The notes under the pieces are model-generated. The model was not told where the DNA came from, did not search any database, and saw only the letters and a program-made list of their open reading frames with translations. From contig JAKIMF020000011.1 in the NCBI GenBank assembly GCA_022605425.2, forward strand, positions 1 to 64,000: 64,000 bases of DNA, written 5' to 3'. Numbering within the stretch: the stretch's first letter is position 1; every line of letters starts with the position of its first letter. The position numbers and the translations under genes were made by a program. The stretch is from Hamiltosporidium tvaerminnensis. Taxonomy: Eukaryota; Microsporidia; Dubosqiidae. This document shows, in pieces, positions 14,011-27,500 of the stretch.

Positions 14011-14759
14011 TTCTTGTTGAATAAAATTTGGGGTAAAAAATAGAAATTTAATTGAGAAAAATAATTCTGCTTATCTAAAAGTTGATTTTATTTTCTCCTA
14101 CCCCTATCGTAAGAAACCATGTTTGTTTTTCCTTATAAAATTGGTTTCGTCAATAATTCACAAGTAATAATGTGATTGTAATGTTTGCCCACCAATCCTT
14201 TTCTACTTAAAATTTTTATAAATTAAAATTATTTTGCTTTTAAATTTATTTTGCTTGAAAATTTACTTTTTCTTAGATTTTATAACTATGAAAGACACAA
14301 ATTTGGATTTAAGAATCATTTGTGGAATACTATTTATCTCATAATATATTTAGATTTCTTTTTGTAATCATATAACTCTGGTTAAGATTAGATAATTATA
14401 AATTCAAAAAATTTGAAAAATTAAGGTAAATTCAATTATGGTAGATATAATCATCAAAAACAGTTTCGTAAGAATTTCTTCTAAAGTTGTTACAGCTAAT
14501 AAATTTGTATAAAATACAATAAAAAAAATTTCATTTTACTAAAAAAATTTAATGTGTAAATTCGAATCGGGTTGTCACGGAGAAAATAAAACTTGTCTTT
14601 CCCTCTAAGCATCTCAAAACAAAAAATTAATGAAAACTTTAATTTATATAGTTATGTAGATGTTTTTAGTATGTTTCGTAATCTTTCTTTTAATGTAAAT
14701 TATGTATTCAAATTCTGTATTTAAGAGTAATGTTTATAAAATACTTGGTCTGGAATAAT
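14011..14759. other. AT-rich spacer
   Basis: No open frame, repeat or RNA gene recognised between the C-rich tract and the G-rich block. Confidence 0.4.
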
Positions 14760-14910
14760 TTATTTGCGTTGATGGGACAGATTGCGTAGTGGTATGGTAT
14801 ATAGAGATACATTTTGAGGTTAAAGGGAAGAAAGGAACCTCAGGGGGAAGTAAAATGTAGATTAGGGTAAAAAACGTGTGAAGGGGGTTGATCGGAGAAT
14901 AAATCTAGAT
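14760..14910 (-). repeat. Short G-rich block, possibly inverted piece of the C-rich tract
   Basis: The plus strand switches to strong G/A bias with cores such as gggaagaaagg, cagggggaag and gattagggtaaaaaac. Read on the minus strand these give gttttttaccctaatc, close in style to the cores of the C-rich tract at 13.05-14.0 kb. It may be an inverted fragment of the same minisatellite. Confidence 0.35.
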
Positions 14911-15659
14911 CAAAACAGCTATTAATTTTGTTTCGCTTTCAGTTTTTTTAATTTGATTTCAGTCGTATTATTTTCTTAGGATGATCACCCTAACCCATGA
15001 GGGTTTCGTCGATTACACATTTGAGTTCAAAAATACTCTTTATTTCTTTCTGTGGATGTTTAAATATTTAAATCAAGTTACTTAGAAATTGTCTTTTTTT
15101 GAAAATTTGATCCTATAAAAGTTACGAATGTTTACATTTTTTATTTTTGTATATTTTACAGTTTGAAGAAATGTTTTTCTTTGTTATACATTTAAAAAAA
15201 ATGTTTTTAAAAACATTATATGGTTTTTTTGGAATCTCTGAAATTTTTATGCTATAGTATTTTACAACTTTTATTATTAGTTACTATTTTTCAAGCCAGT
15301 TCTAGATTTTTTATATTTTGTATAGGTTTCAGCGTATTATTTATATTTTCAAACCTATGTATAAATTATTATGTTTTCTACATTTTTTCTTTAATTTTGG
15401 AATTGTACTATTTTTATGGATTCATTTTATATTTATTTGGTTATCAAGTTTTTTAAAAACTATAATTTAGCAATGTTTTCCATCCCATATGATTTTCTCA
15501 AAGTTTAGCTTTTTCTTCAAAAAATAATTTTTTTAAAATTTACAACTTTTTGAATAATTATGAAATGCTATTTATTTTTAGTAATTTTTCAAAAATTCTT
15601 TATTTATTTTTAAATCGTTCACATCGCATATGCTTTAATGGTATTTCTTCTTATAGCAT

Positions 15660-18600
15660 TTTAAATGACCAACCTTAATAAACTTATAAAATTTACATAA
15701 TGGGAAGTTTTTGCAGGTAAGGTATTAGGTCTTTTTTTTGTTTATTTATTACATTGGAACTATTAAAAACTATAATCACCATCCTATAAGTCATAATTTC
15801 TTATCTTGGTCTTAATACGTCGTATTCGATCTAAATATAGCCTTATTAAAATTTCCAAATTGTTATTAAAAGCCTTCAATATATTGAGTGAGACATTTAT
15901 CTTATAGGGTATTTAAAGTAACTTTTGATTTCTATATAACCTCATTCTCAGTACTTTCGAAAATTGAGAAAATGCCACCTATTATATATGGATTGCTTCT
16001 TTGGCTTATAAAGAATATAAAGCTAAGGAAGAGAAAGTACTTGATCTGAAAAAGTATTTAAAATATCTTGTATGCTATTTTGAGTTTTAAAAGAAGAGAA
16101 TGTAAAAATATTGCTTTTAATCTAATATATTAAATATTGCCTATATTTTATAGACATGCATTTATTATTCATATACATATATCTATATTAGCTGTGAATA
16201 TTTAAATCACCTCAATATATCCATATAAAAAAATGGTTTTTATTTTAATATTTGCCCTATTTGACTGACTTAAATTGTTTTTATTATAAGTATATTGATT
16301 CTTATCAATAATGCTAAGTTTTTTAAAAAATTATATATTATATGGTAGTGATTTACGGAATTGAAGTTTAATAAAATTGATACTAAATAAAATATCTTGA
16401 GTCATAAATGTGTTTATATAGTAATAGAATAATAAAACCAAATTTGAATAGATGTTTTTACGCTAAGTATATCAATTTTAATTTTCTTACCCATTTCTGT
16501 TTTTTAAAAAAAATTATACAACTTATTCTTAAAGTAGTTTAATTTTGTATGCTTTTAAATGTTACAATGGTTATGAAGTCGTACATAGAATATAATATTT
16601 GAATTATAGAATATTTACGAGATATTTTATCTTATTTTAGCGATAGGTAAACCTTAAATAAATTTGGTTTATTTTAAACTAAATTAAATACTCGTTTTTT
16701 ACATATGACTAATATATATTTCTCTTAGTTTGTATGTAAAGCTAGAGATTACATTTCAAACTTTTCAGAAATTCATTCTAAATGATGAAATAATAAAATT
16801 GAGGATACATTGATAAAAAAATGTATTTATAGGATGAGTCTTATATTATCATTAATTAAGTTTGTTTGTGAAAATAGGCGTCTATTCTATTTCACTAAAT
16901 CAAATTTCTATTTATTAAGTTTGTTATTTATATTATGTACCATTAGTTATGGGTCATATACTTTAAATATAACAAAAGAAGATGGTTTAAAATGTACCAA
17001 AAAATGATATGATTATGCTTTGATTTCTATATCCGGTATTTCTCTACACGTAACTTAGCACTATCTTGTTCTTAAACCTCTATTAGCCGATCCACTCTAT
17101 AAAGATTTAACTTAATGTAGAACGAAAGACACTAGTTCCACAATCAACTACTGTATATTTTCCGAAAAATTCGTAGCAAATTAATACATTTAAACTACCC
17201 AGGCTTGTTTTTATCATGGAAATAGTATGTAAGGCTATTTGCCTGTGTAAATTATTTAGGATTCAAATGGGGTGTCTAAGAACTCATTCGATCTTGTTCA
17301 AAATCGGATTTTACGAACAAAGTAAATTCGTTTACTTAAAATTTATTTAAAAAATAACTCTACCAATATCAGAAACGCCTTTTATATACTAAATGGTTAA
17401 GAATTACATTCAAGGACGGATTTGCATAATCGCAAAGTTTCAGAGTGAATAACTATACCATAAACAATTTGAAAATATTATTTTGTGTTATAATTAAAAC
17501 CTTTTAAAAAACCAACAACCACACTTAAGCTGTATCATAATACTTGTTTCATTTAAATCATCTATTCGTCTTTTTATCTACAACTACAATCGTGATCTTT
17601 ATGATATATAATGTGATTTAGGCTCTTTAAAGTGTTGTATTCTTGTTGGAAGATGTTTATGCTTAAGCTATATATATTCTAATATGAATATGTATTATCT
17701 ATCTTTAGATATACCTTAGCGGAAAGTCATTAAATATATTAATGAATTACTTTGTCCCCACTTGTTTTATAAGGATCGATTTTATTCTTTGCATAATAAA
17801 AGACTATTGTTGTAAATAAATAAAATATCTCAAATGTAATTTAAGACACCATGAGATATAGTCACTCTCTTAAATTGTATTATATTTAGAAAGTAAATTT
17901 TATAAAATAAAACCTGATTATTAAACTAAGAAATATAGATTAACTAATTGCAAAAGATTTAAATGTTTATAATTTGATTTGAAGGAGCTAACAAAGAAAT
18001 GTATTTAATAAACCGGAGGTATAGAAATTGATTTAAATAAATTATAATGTTTTTTACATAAATATAGACATATAATAGATAATATAAACCAATTTTACAA
18101 CATTTTATTTTTTTATACCTTAAAATCATTAAATTCCTACAAATTCGTATTTCTTAGAAAACAAACGAACATTTCTATCTGTTCTCAAGTTATTACAAGG
18201 AATTCATCCAAAGTAATTTTATAGATATAAACAATTCTGATATTCTAAATATATCAAATAGCTATTTTTAATTTCACTTTAAGATAAATATTTGAATTTA
18301 ATATTTAGATTTCATCACTAAAATACATATCTGATTCAATCAAAACCACTTAGGTCTTTTCCTTCTCATAGGCCAATAAAAAATATTTTTCGGAATTAGA
18401 TTAGGTAACACATAAAATTTCCAGAATTTGCATCTTAACAACGTTCACGCTTTCTAGTTCTACCAAGAAAAGAATTTCTAAATTGTGCTCAGTTGTAACT
18501 AAGATTGCAAATGCAGAAGTCTACTGTTGGATACAATCCAAAATTGCTCAATTTCTTCCAAACACTCTCAATATAACCCCAGCATCGAATATAACCTACT

Positions 18601-20180
18601 TAACAATGCTTTGGGCATTAAAACCCCCTATTCTTCTTTCTTCTTCTCCAAGTGTAATAGGAAAAACTTTGTTCATATTAAATGAAAGAACTTTTGGATA
18701 AATTTTCTAATAAAAAAATGCTTTGGGTAATAATATAATACGGAACTAAACTCAATATTTATATCATTTGCTTCATAAAACTTTCACGGTGTTGTGGCCG
18801 GATATCCAACAGCATCACAATATACTTTAACAATCATATATCTGAACTGTAACTGAAAACTATTTTTAAGATAATTAATTTCTGGGGAATACATTGAGAT
18901 GCAAATAAAAATAATAAACATCATACATCCTCACCTTTATAGCTATTACACACTTTTTCATCTTTCCTGTTTACATTTCTTGAGTTACTTCTTCATTCCA
19001 ATTTCATCAATGAAAATAATCTTTTGATATCAGAAACATAAGGATAGAAATTTGTAAAATATGTGTAGAAATTAAATTGTTTTAAACACAATTTTTTATT
19101 TGATTTAACACCAAAAGAAAAAATTAATCATTAAAACATGTAAAACATGTGAACATCTCCAATATTGTTTTTCCTGTTTCTAAAATTGGTAAAAGTATCG
19201 GTTAAATTTCATTTCAGTAGATTTTTTTCAATATATGATTATTAAACATTTCTTCAACTTTTTATTTTAAATTTTAAAAACTGTTTTTTCAATCGTGATT
19301 TTACCGTTAAGAACGATTTATTCATCATTATTATATGGTTACATTATTCAAATATCTCAATTTATTGCTAATTCATGCGCAAAACGTCTAACTATATTTA
19401 TAAAAATATTTAACCCTACTTTTACTATGCTAAAATCATAAATATTTAATTTTTCTATTTTGAGCCTAAATAAAAAATTTAAATTGTATTTGTAATTTGG
19501 TGAAGGGAGGAAAGCCACAAAAAAATTTCTGGTTGGCATTGAGTATTTGAAACTTGTATGAAGATCATTGTTTGGATTTAGGATGGGAATAAAAGCACAC
19601 TATATTTTCTGTTTCTCGTAAATGTTTGTATGAGGAAGTCTACGAAATAGTAAAACTTTTTCTAGAAATTTATTTGTAGTTTTTTTTGTAGCGAATGGAA
19701 CCTCAGCCGAACTTGTAAGCCATTGTCATAAAGAAGAAGCATTGAGCCTTAGCCTTGCTTACTCGTGTTATAAGATTGGCGCCTGTGATATTGAAATAAA
19801 AATTATTTAAAGCCATAAAAGCTAACTAGCAAATTGATATGTTGGTATGACACTGCACTGTCTAGATAGATTAGATGTAAGCCTCAGAGATATATCTTGG
19901 CCAGAAGTGAATTAGATTCGGTAGGCGCTGTGTTAGTGGAAACGCCGCATAGTCTTGGAAGAACTAAAGATGGGCTTCGCTCCTGATTACACATAATGCA
20001 ACCGAAGAAAACGCACAAAAGAAACCGCCTAGTCTATTGATTAGGTCTGCACACATTTTGAATAATGCCTTGCGAACGTGGGTATCGTAGAAAAAAATGA
20101 AGCTGTGTCGGTAGAATTTATTTATATTAAACCTAGAACTACGTTGAAGTCACGAATAGAAATAAAAAGCTTACCATTCT
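15660..20180 (+). repeat. 4.5-kb dispersed repeat unit, copy 3 (long form)
   Basis: Landmarks: ggaagtttttgcaggtaagg at 15703, cttttcagaaattcatt at 16761 (identical to copy 1), ttccacaatcaactac at 17136 and aactcattcgatcttg at 17281. A block near 18980 (ttgagttacttcttcattcc) and ttactatgctaaaatcataa near 19420 continue the match with copy 1 up to the GC-rich module. Total length is within ~1% of copy 1. Plus-strand open frames at 16810-17007 and 18483-18701 are disrupted in copy 1, so I do not call them genes. The unit is old. Confidence 0.7.
19495..20180 (+). repeat. GC-rich ~690-bp module, decayed copy at end of unit copy 3
   Basis: It aligns with 42039-42738: tgaagggaggaaagccac at the start, agatcattgtttggatt, tttctagaaatttatttgtag, gttggtatgacactgcactg at 19842, gcgaacgtgggtatcg and aacctagaactacgtt. 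It is better preserved than the copy in unit 1. No coding frame spans it. Confidence 0.7.
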
Positions 20181-23100
20181 TAGTAAAAAAAATCGGATGT
20201 TTTGAAAAATATTATTGTTTAGTCATCTCCCTATAAACTTCAATATTCCTTGGTATTAAATTTATCATCTTCAGTAATGATTAAGGCACGATGTAATATT
20301 ATATTCATTTGAATGGTTTCTACTTGCTCTAACTTTATTTTATGATTCGACTAGGTATAATATTTTGCGCTTTCATATATCTCAATGACATATATTTCTG
20401 TCAAAACCTTTCTTTAGCAATTAAATTATTTCCTCTAGTTTCCAAATTTCTTGATCTACGAACTGTGGATGTGTGGTTCTTATTAAAATAAAGGACAAAT
20501 CATGGCGAAAACAAGATCATTACCAACGATGCTTTTATAAAAATATTATGGAATCATTGACTCACATTTTTTTGCATACGCTACATACCAAGTTTGATAT
20601 TTTGTCATTAACGCTCATACAAAGTAAATTTGTTATCTGCCTTTATCCCTTTTCTCTTTTTCCCTTATTTTTCTTCGCTTTTATTCTTCGACCTATCAAT
20701 AACAATTTTAAATAGGAATGAGAGGATAGATTCTTCAACTAAGCCCAAATATATGATTACTTCGGCCTGTTCCTGTTTGGCCAGGATACCTTTGCCTCGG
20801 TTAATTCCGACCAATTGTTTAAAAAGTGCTTATGAGTTCTTCATTAATGTGATAATATTTTAAATTTTGTAGGTATTTTACTCGCCTTATAATTAAAATT
20901 AATCCTTTTCTAAAAATTTTACATTTTTCTAGATTTTACAAAAAAATCCCCACTCAAATTGCGAGGACACTATGGAAAAGATAATTTTTGAGCTCGTTAA
21001 AAAATGAAATAAATGGAAATATTCATTATATATTCTTAGTAACATCAAATGCTTTGTCCATTTTCTAATAGCATTATTTATTTTCGTATTCAACCATCTC
21101 ATACTTATTTTCTAATGTGGTTTCTTCACGTTCGATTTTTTTTCAATTTTAATTATTTTTTTTCCCTTTTACGTTTTGTTCTTGATAGTTGACTTGAAGA
21201 TTCAAATAAATATTCTAATAATATATTTAAACATATTTCTGATTTCTCATTTTAGGGCATGATACACTATTTCGTGATTCTATTATTTTTTCATTGTTTA
21301 CTAATATTTTTTGTATTGAAGAGAAAAAACACCCCTTTAAAAATGAATGATAGAATGGACTCATCTTAAAAACAAATCATTATTTTAAAGCCATTTATTT
21401 CTCAATACTGGTTATCTTCAAATATAGAATAGAAAATGATAAAATTTATTATTACACAGTAATATATTTATAGATTTTGAAAGTATAGATAAGATATGTT
21501 CGGATATAATTTATTTCTTATATGTTAATATTCCTTCGTACATTCTATCTAAATTGATTGTATAAATTCAGAAAAATTGCAATAATTTGTATTTTATATT
21601 TCTTACGCAGCATAAAAGGTATATGTAATATATTAAACAATAGAAACTATTTTTAATTCACAATTTTGATACGAACATCATACTTTTTGTCAAAAATCAT
21701 AAATTTCACTCTTGTGTTTATTAAAAATATGAAACAGCTTTCCCTAATATTATTTTAGTTTTCAGAGTTATAGGTTGCGCATTTAAATAATGTTCTATTG
21801 AATTCCACTAAAAGTCTTCTATTTAATGCGCAAATAAGCCATGGAATAATAAAAGCAACTTTACATATTTGAAGTCTTTTTCCCTATTAAAATTTCCAAA
21901 GGAATGTTCTCATAAAAATAAGATTTAAACTAGAATTTATAATTTGCTGACTTTCATACAATACTACCTGCTTTATACAATATATATATTTTAAAGGCTC
22001 TAAATAATTCAAGAAGAAAAGTACAAACATATAAAAATAGAACTTACCATAATTGAAGTAGTTTAACAAAATTATCTTTTTATTTTTAGTAGTTTATTCT
22101 TATTTTTTTACGTTTTCGCGCCGTCATTTCTTTCTTTCTATTTTCAAATATTATCTAATTTTATTTAGATATGATGTTTGAAAAAAAATAGCTATAAAAA
22201 TAAAACAAGTTTATAGCACATCTCAATGGTTATAGTCATTATTAATAAGTTATTTTTGTATTATTTTGAAAAAACATTCTACTTCTTTTCTGTACATATT
22301 AGATCTTTGAAATTTCTAAATAAATTCATTTCTTAATCATCTTTTATAATTGTTAACTTAAATTTCATTATTATTACTATGCTAAATTCTTTGGTAAGCC
22401 ACTCGCCGCATAAAGCATCTTATATAATAATTACAGCTTTAGAATTCGTATTACAGTTCTACAAAGATTGAACGATTCAAAGTTGCAAACTCTTCAATAG
22501 ATTTTTTTGTATTTTATTGCAACATTTTTTTATTGTTGGGAAATACCAAAGAGTTAATGGAATTACATAAGATGTATCCTATAAAAGTCTGGTTTCAAGA
22601 ATAAAAGAATAACAACACATTCAATTGATCTCTAAATTATACCTACATTTAGACGATTTAAAGCTAAGCTATATTCAAACGAAAGAATATATATTGAAAA
22701 AGGGAATCAAAAAAGATAATTTGCATAGCGATTTCCAAGAGCAACCATGCTTATATTAAATATATTTTCTTATCATAAACTATATTCGGCAAATAAGTTC
22801 ATGATATCGATTCAAGAAAGTAAATTACGAAAAATCAAAAATCTATGACTTTAAGCTGTAAAATAGCGGTAAATGTTTGAAAAGAAAGACACAGTAAACT
22901 AGGAAGTGTAAACTAAAACCCTATCATATAATATAAAATAATATAATACTGAAAAGATCTAATTTTATAAGTGGGATTAACGAAATGAAAATTCAAAATG
23001 TTCTTTTCACTCTAATGATTTTATAAAACTTCCTTAGGAGGTCTTGGCTATCTTCTCTATATTTTTTGAGTAATCAACTAGTATTTCTAAATTCTATGCA

Positions 23101-23470
23101 ATTCTTTCAATAGGAATATTAATTACCATTTTTAAATAAAACTTTCCCAGTAATCTTGATATATTAAATAGAAATTTTTTCTTAATGTTTCAATGAAATA
23201 TTTATCGTTTCTATTTAGAAAATAATATAAATAACGTATCATATAGAATTTTTATTCACGGTTTTTTTGTAAAAATATTATTTAAAACATTTTTTTCTTT
23301 AATTAATATTTTTGAACATTATTTTTTTCGTATTTTAGATTGAAGGTTGACTGGTTTCTTACAGAGCATGTATCATAAATTTCTAAAATGTGGGTTTTTT
23401 GACCGAAGTTCGTAAATATATAAGCCCGTGTTTAAAACACCGAAATATTCATCCACAACTAAATATTGTT
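20181..23470. other. AT-rich stretch with one GC-richer patch
   Basis: From about 20440 to 20840 G+C is moderately higher, and a 54-codon minus-strand frame (20829-20665) has mixed residues, but no motif is strong enough to name it. The rest (20870-23470) is AT-rich with no repeat or gene that I can recognise. Confidence 0.35.
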
Positions 23471-23477
23471 TAAAGTC

Positions 23478-23682
23478 TTACCATTTCAAAATATTTCTAC
23501 TTTTGATAAAAGCACAACTAGCCTGTTTCATACATACATTTTTACATTCTTTACATCCCTTGGTCGCAATACCAGAACGCTTTATAAATCTCTTACATAT
23601 AGAAACTCTTAGAAACGTGCCTTCTCTTTTTATAACACGGATTTTCTATAAAATGAGCATTTCTGAATTCCACCACTCTGCA
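23478..23682 (-). pseudogene. piggyBac-like transposase relic, C-terminal Cys-rich end
   Basis: On the minus strand a frame entering at 23682 reads through HFIENP to a basic KKRRHVSK run and stops at 23593. One base out of frame at that point, a second frame continues from 23597 to a stop at 23478. It carries Cys-x13-CKEC-x3-Cys-x5-Cys-x-Phe. The family pattern in piggyBac transposases is HF followed by a basic stretch, a CxxC pair, then CxxC, Cys and CF near the C terminus. Here order and spacing agree (34-35 residues from HF to the second pair). The first Cys of the first pair is Phe and a 1-base frameshift separates the halves, so the gene is dead. The upstream DDE domain could not be read. 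The open plus-strand frame at 23428-23766 is antisense to this and probably spurious. A short degenerate match could still be chance. Confidence 0.45.
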
Positions 23683-23766
23683 AATCATATGTTTTATATG
23701 ATTTTCATGTTGCTAGGTTGGATTTGGCTAACAATAACAATTTTTTTTTCAATAACATACATCTGA

Positions 23767-24342
23767 TGTATATCTGTGGACAATGTTTTACATAACATCC
23801 AAATAAATGAATCTCTTGGTCAGAGAATTTCTATTACTACATAAGATGTTTTTTCTTGTTCGTGCTATTCACTTAATTTTGTGGTTTCATATTTTGTAGG
23901 CATATCTTAATTCAGTGTTTCATTTCAAACTCTCTGCAGTACACACTATTTCGATATTGAAATATTTGGGTAAAAATTTGAAAATATAAATAAAGAAAAA
24001 ATGAGAAAATAGATTACAATATAAAATTAATTTTGATATAAAAAAATAAATTATATTTTACGATTGATTTTTGATTTACATCTTTCGAATAAATGTTAAA
24101 ATCTACAAGAGTACCATCAAATCATACGTACATTTAAACATTTTAAGACAAATGGTTTAACGTTTTTTAATTTTATGATTTGACAATTCGGTCATCCTTT
24201 AGAACAATTTCCATACCTTAGTAATCGAAAATTTGAAAATCTTATAGGAATTCTTATAGGAATATAAGCTTTAGCATTCTTCATCTTTCTTGGTGCAGAT
24301 TGGTTTTGAGATTTTCTTTTTTGTTGTAAGGGCAACTAAATG
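23767..24342. other. AT-rich stretch between two transposon relics
   Basis: If the piggyBac-like relic is real, its upstream catalytic region should lie here on the minus strand, but all frames are broken and I see no DDE context. Confidence 0.35.
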
Positions 24343-24545
24343 GGACTCGTCCTCCGGGTTAGGGGTTGGGCCTGGAGCTAAAAACCTGGTTTTAAAACCA
24401 GCTTGTTACAAACCCAAAAAAATAAACGTACCCTTAAGGGAAATTAGAAAACTATTAGGCGTGGGTAAAGAATGAAACCGGTGAAAGCTATTACTGGGGG
24501 AGGCCAAGGCTTGTATAGGGCTTTAATGCCGAGGATGAAGGAAAT
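24343..24545 (+). mobile_element. LINE-like relic, possibly 5' and 3' ends joined
   Basis: A sharply bounded GC-rich patch begins ggactcgtcctccgggttag (24343), followed by ggggttgggcctgg and a gcta-aaaacctgg / aaccagcttgttac segment. It ends ggaggccaaggcttgta, then gggctttaatgccgaggatga. The first part resembles leader sequences of insect non-LTR retrotransposons as I remember them. The last part resembles their 3' ends (a 'gaggcc...gggct...gcc' block leading to a GATGA tail). With only ~120 bases between, this would be an internally deleted or SINE-like derivative. A short plus-strand open frame covers part of it but is not a gene. Family assignment is from memory of sequence style, not a search. 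Confidence 0.45.
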
Positions 24546-27500
24546 CTGGTATCTTTTATTGTATTCAGTTTATTTTAATTCGAATCAGTAAGGTTCAGTT
24601 TTGATTTTTTTCTATTTTTAGAAATGCAACAAATGATCCGTATATTTAAATCAATTTAAATTTGAAGACATTTTAAATAAATCTGAGCAGTGTTCTAAAG
24701 AAAGCAATTAAAACAATAGAAAATTACCTGGCTATAAAAAATTCATTCATGGTGTTAACTATTCTTTTGGATTTTATATGATTTGTTAAATCTTTTAGAT
24801 TTTTATAACTTTTACTGATTTCATTTCAATGCATATAATTTTCTAAATCATTTTTTTTTGATTTGAGAAAAGTTTAAGATTAAGGATAAATACAGAAAAA
24901 AACGAGGCCGTATGGAAAAAAGTGAAATAAACACCAATCGACTTGATCGAAATGAGTTGCCGTGTAGTGGCTTTTTTTCCAAATATTTTTTATTTTACTA
25001 ATGAACTTCCAGTAAAAAGAGTCTGAGTTTTTTTGCATTTTATGTCGTTCGAATTACTTTATTACAAAAACATTTTTTTTATTTCCCATTGATTAGGCTT
25101 ACTCATGGTTTATTTTTAAATTGCTTGTTTTCAGTTCTATGTTAAAGTTCTTTGTGTATTCTTTATATATACTTTTTTATTTTCTACATTATATCTTATT
25201 TTTAAATTTATTTTTATATTGTAGGTTATTTAAATTCTCTTGGTTATGATTTTAAAATTTAATTTTTCACACCAATATTTTCAGGTGGATTTTCAAGTAT
25301 AACTTGTTCTTTAATTTATTTTTTGTAGATACTCTTGTGTGTAAAATTCGGATAAAATAGATTAAGAACCATTTGTTTAAATTAATAAAATAAATAACGT
25401 TTAAAAGTTTTGACATTATATATCTATGTGTATAATTTCAAAAATCTATACAAAAATAAATTATGATCTATATCTATTTTTTTCCTATTATAATGAGTGG
25501 CATGTTTGTTTCAATCGAAAATATTAAATACTCTCAAAAATAAAAAAGAATGTTTTAAACGATTCATTTTATCTTAGATTTCTATATTAAAAACATAATA
25601 AACTTTTTATACTAAAGCAATATTTATGAAATACAAAATAAAACCTATATTTCGTTTGAATAATTGAATTAGGAATCAATATTGATTTTGAAGCTCAGTC
25701 TTAACTAATTTATTCTTTTTGATGTACAAATAAATATTTATTGAGAAACACGCATGATTGTATCTTTTTAGTTAATTAGTTTCCCTGTGAAAAATTTTAA
25801 AAACTATTTTTATAAAAAAGTTTTTTAATTATATTTACTAAATGCTTTTTTTCTAGTTAAATTGAATATATAGAATATGTAAAACATTTATTTAAATGAT
25901 TTAAAATTATTCTGTTTTTGCATATGAAAAATTAAGTATTGCATAGATTAAGAAAATTTTCTTGTTTTTATTTTCAAATAAATACGAATTTATATACAGT
26001 TAAAAAAAATGAAATTTCTTATGAGTATGTTTTTATTATATGCGTAGTATTTCTTAGTAGAAGCCACGAAAAATCATATCTTCGTGTTTAAATTATTAGC
26101 AATAAATATATTTCAAAATAATTTGAAGAATTTTTATTTTGCGCAAATGTATTTTTTGTTTAAACCCTATTAATCTAATCTCCCTAGATGAATTTATTTT
26201 AAGTTTAATTCCTTGATAGAAATAAATATAAGTGTTATAATTATGAAAATATTTATTTTAGCTTCTATTAGCCTATTCTATGGCCTTTTTCCTGTATTAG
26301 AGCTTTAAAGATTAGTTTATTTATCTATAAAAACGTCTAATGATTTATTTGAGAACACTGTTTTATAAATCCTTAATATATATTTTTTTAAAAATGAAGT
26401 AGTAAAGATATTAAAAATAAAAATTAATTTCAAGTCGGATTTTTAATCTGATACATTTACTTTATAAAAAAAAGGAGTGATATCTTGAAAATATCAGATA
26501 TATAATAAAACTCTAATTATACGGCTTATATTGGCTTATAAGAAATATTTGTGCATCTACATTGTAAATGCAGTATAGGAGAATTAATCGATTAAAGTTG
26601 AACAAGTTTTTTAAAAACTAGATAAAAAAACAAATGAAATGATATGTTATTGATACAGGATGTTTTGATAAATGTATCGTTTATAATTAAATTATAGAAA
26701 TATGGCATGTAATTTTGATTCGCAAATAAAGATATTGAAAATTTGATTGATTTTTTAAATCTAAGATGATCGGTATTACAAATTAATGATATTTTTTGAA
26801 AGTTTATTTTAATTTGACAGCGACTTGTAGACTTAAAACCTAGATCTATTTTAACGTACAAAATTCTAAAATCAAATGCAACTTTTTAGACATTTTATAC
26901 AGACGCCGCCGGGAAACTAAGAAGAAAAAAAACCTAAAATTTATAGTTGAATTATGGTCTTTGCTAGCTTATTGCGTTGTGGCTACGAATTAGCCTGCAA
27001 GATAAGTTGTACAGTCATTAAAAAAATTTTCAGGGGCTAGTATAGTGAATAAATTCGTTTATATTTTATATTGGACTGATTACTATACATAAGACAGACA
27101 GAAGTTTATATTTGAATGTTTAAATAAAAAATTATTTGTTTTGCAAATAACATAAGCAAATATACATAGTCTTAGATATGTTATGTTATGTTAGTAAATT
27201 TACATACGAAAGCATAAAAATACTTCACAATCTTGAAGGCAAAGATTCCGTCATATGAGAGGTACATTTGCTCATTAGATAAACTTGTTCCATAATTGTA
27301 AGAGTACCTTTAATGTATATGACAGAAAAACTTACGAAAAAAATTATGTTTGTACAAAATTTCATTTTAGGGTATCGGTTCATTAAAACCATAATTCAAA
27401 TATATTCGTCATCATATATATATTCCTGTGAATAGATAAAATTAGAGGCTAGAATATATCCCTATCCTTGAATTTAAAAAGGCATACCTTGAACAACAAT

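Noticed and set aside
18483-18701. 72-codon plus-strand ORF in unit copy 3
   Set aside because: The aligned region in copy 1 (near 5330-5560) is not open in this frame, and the sequence is better explained as part of the diverged repeat.
20665-20829. 54-codon minus-strand frame as a CENP-B/pogo-type HTH remnant
   Set aside because: A few residues are suggestive, but continuation on either side in any frame does not match the family. Too short to support.
23428-23766. 112-codon plus-strand ORF as a gene
   Set aside because: It begins at GTG with no nearby in-frame ATG, is rich in Leu/Ile/Phe/His, and lies antisense to a frame with a piggyBac-like motif.
26885-26995. Plus-strand frame beginning TFYTDA as an RNase H (retroelement) fragment
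   Set aside because: Only a four- to five-residue resemblance, and no reverse-transcriptase context around it.
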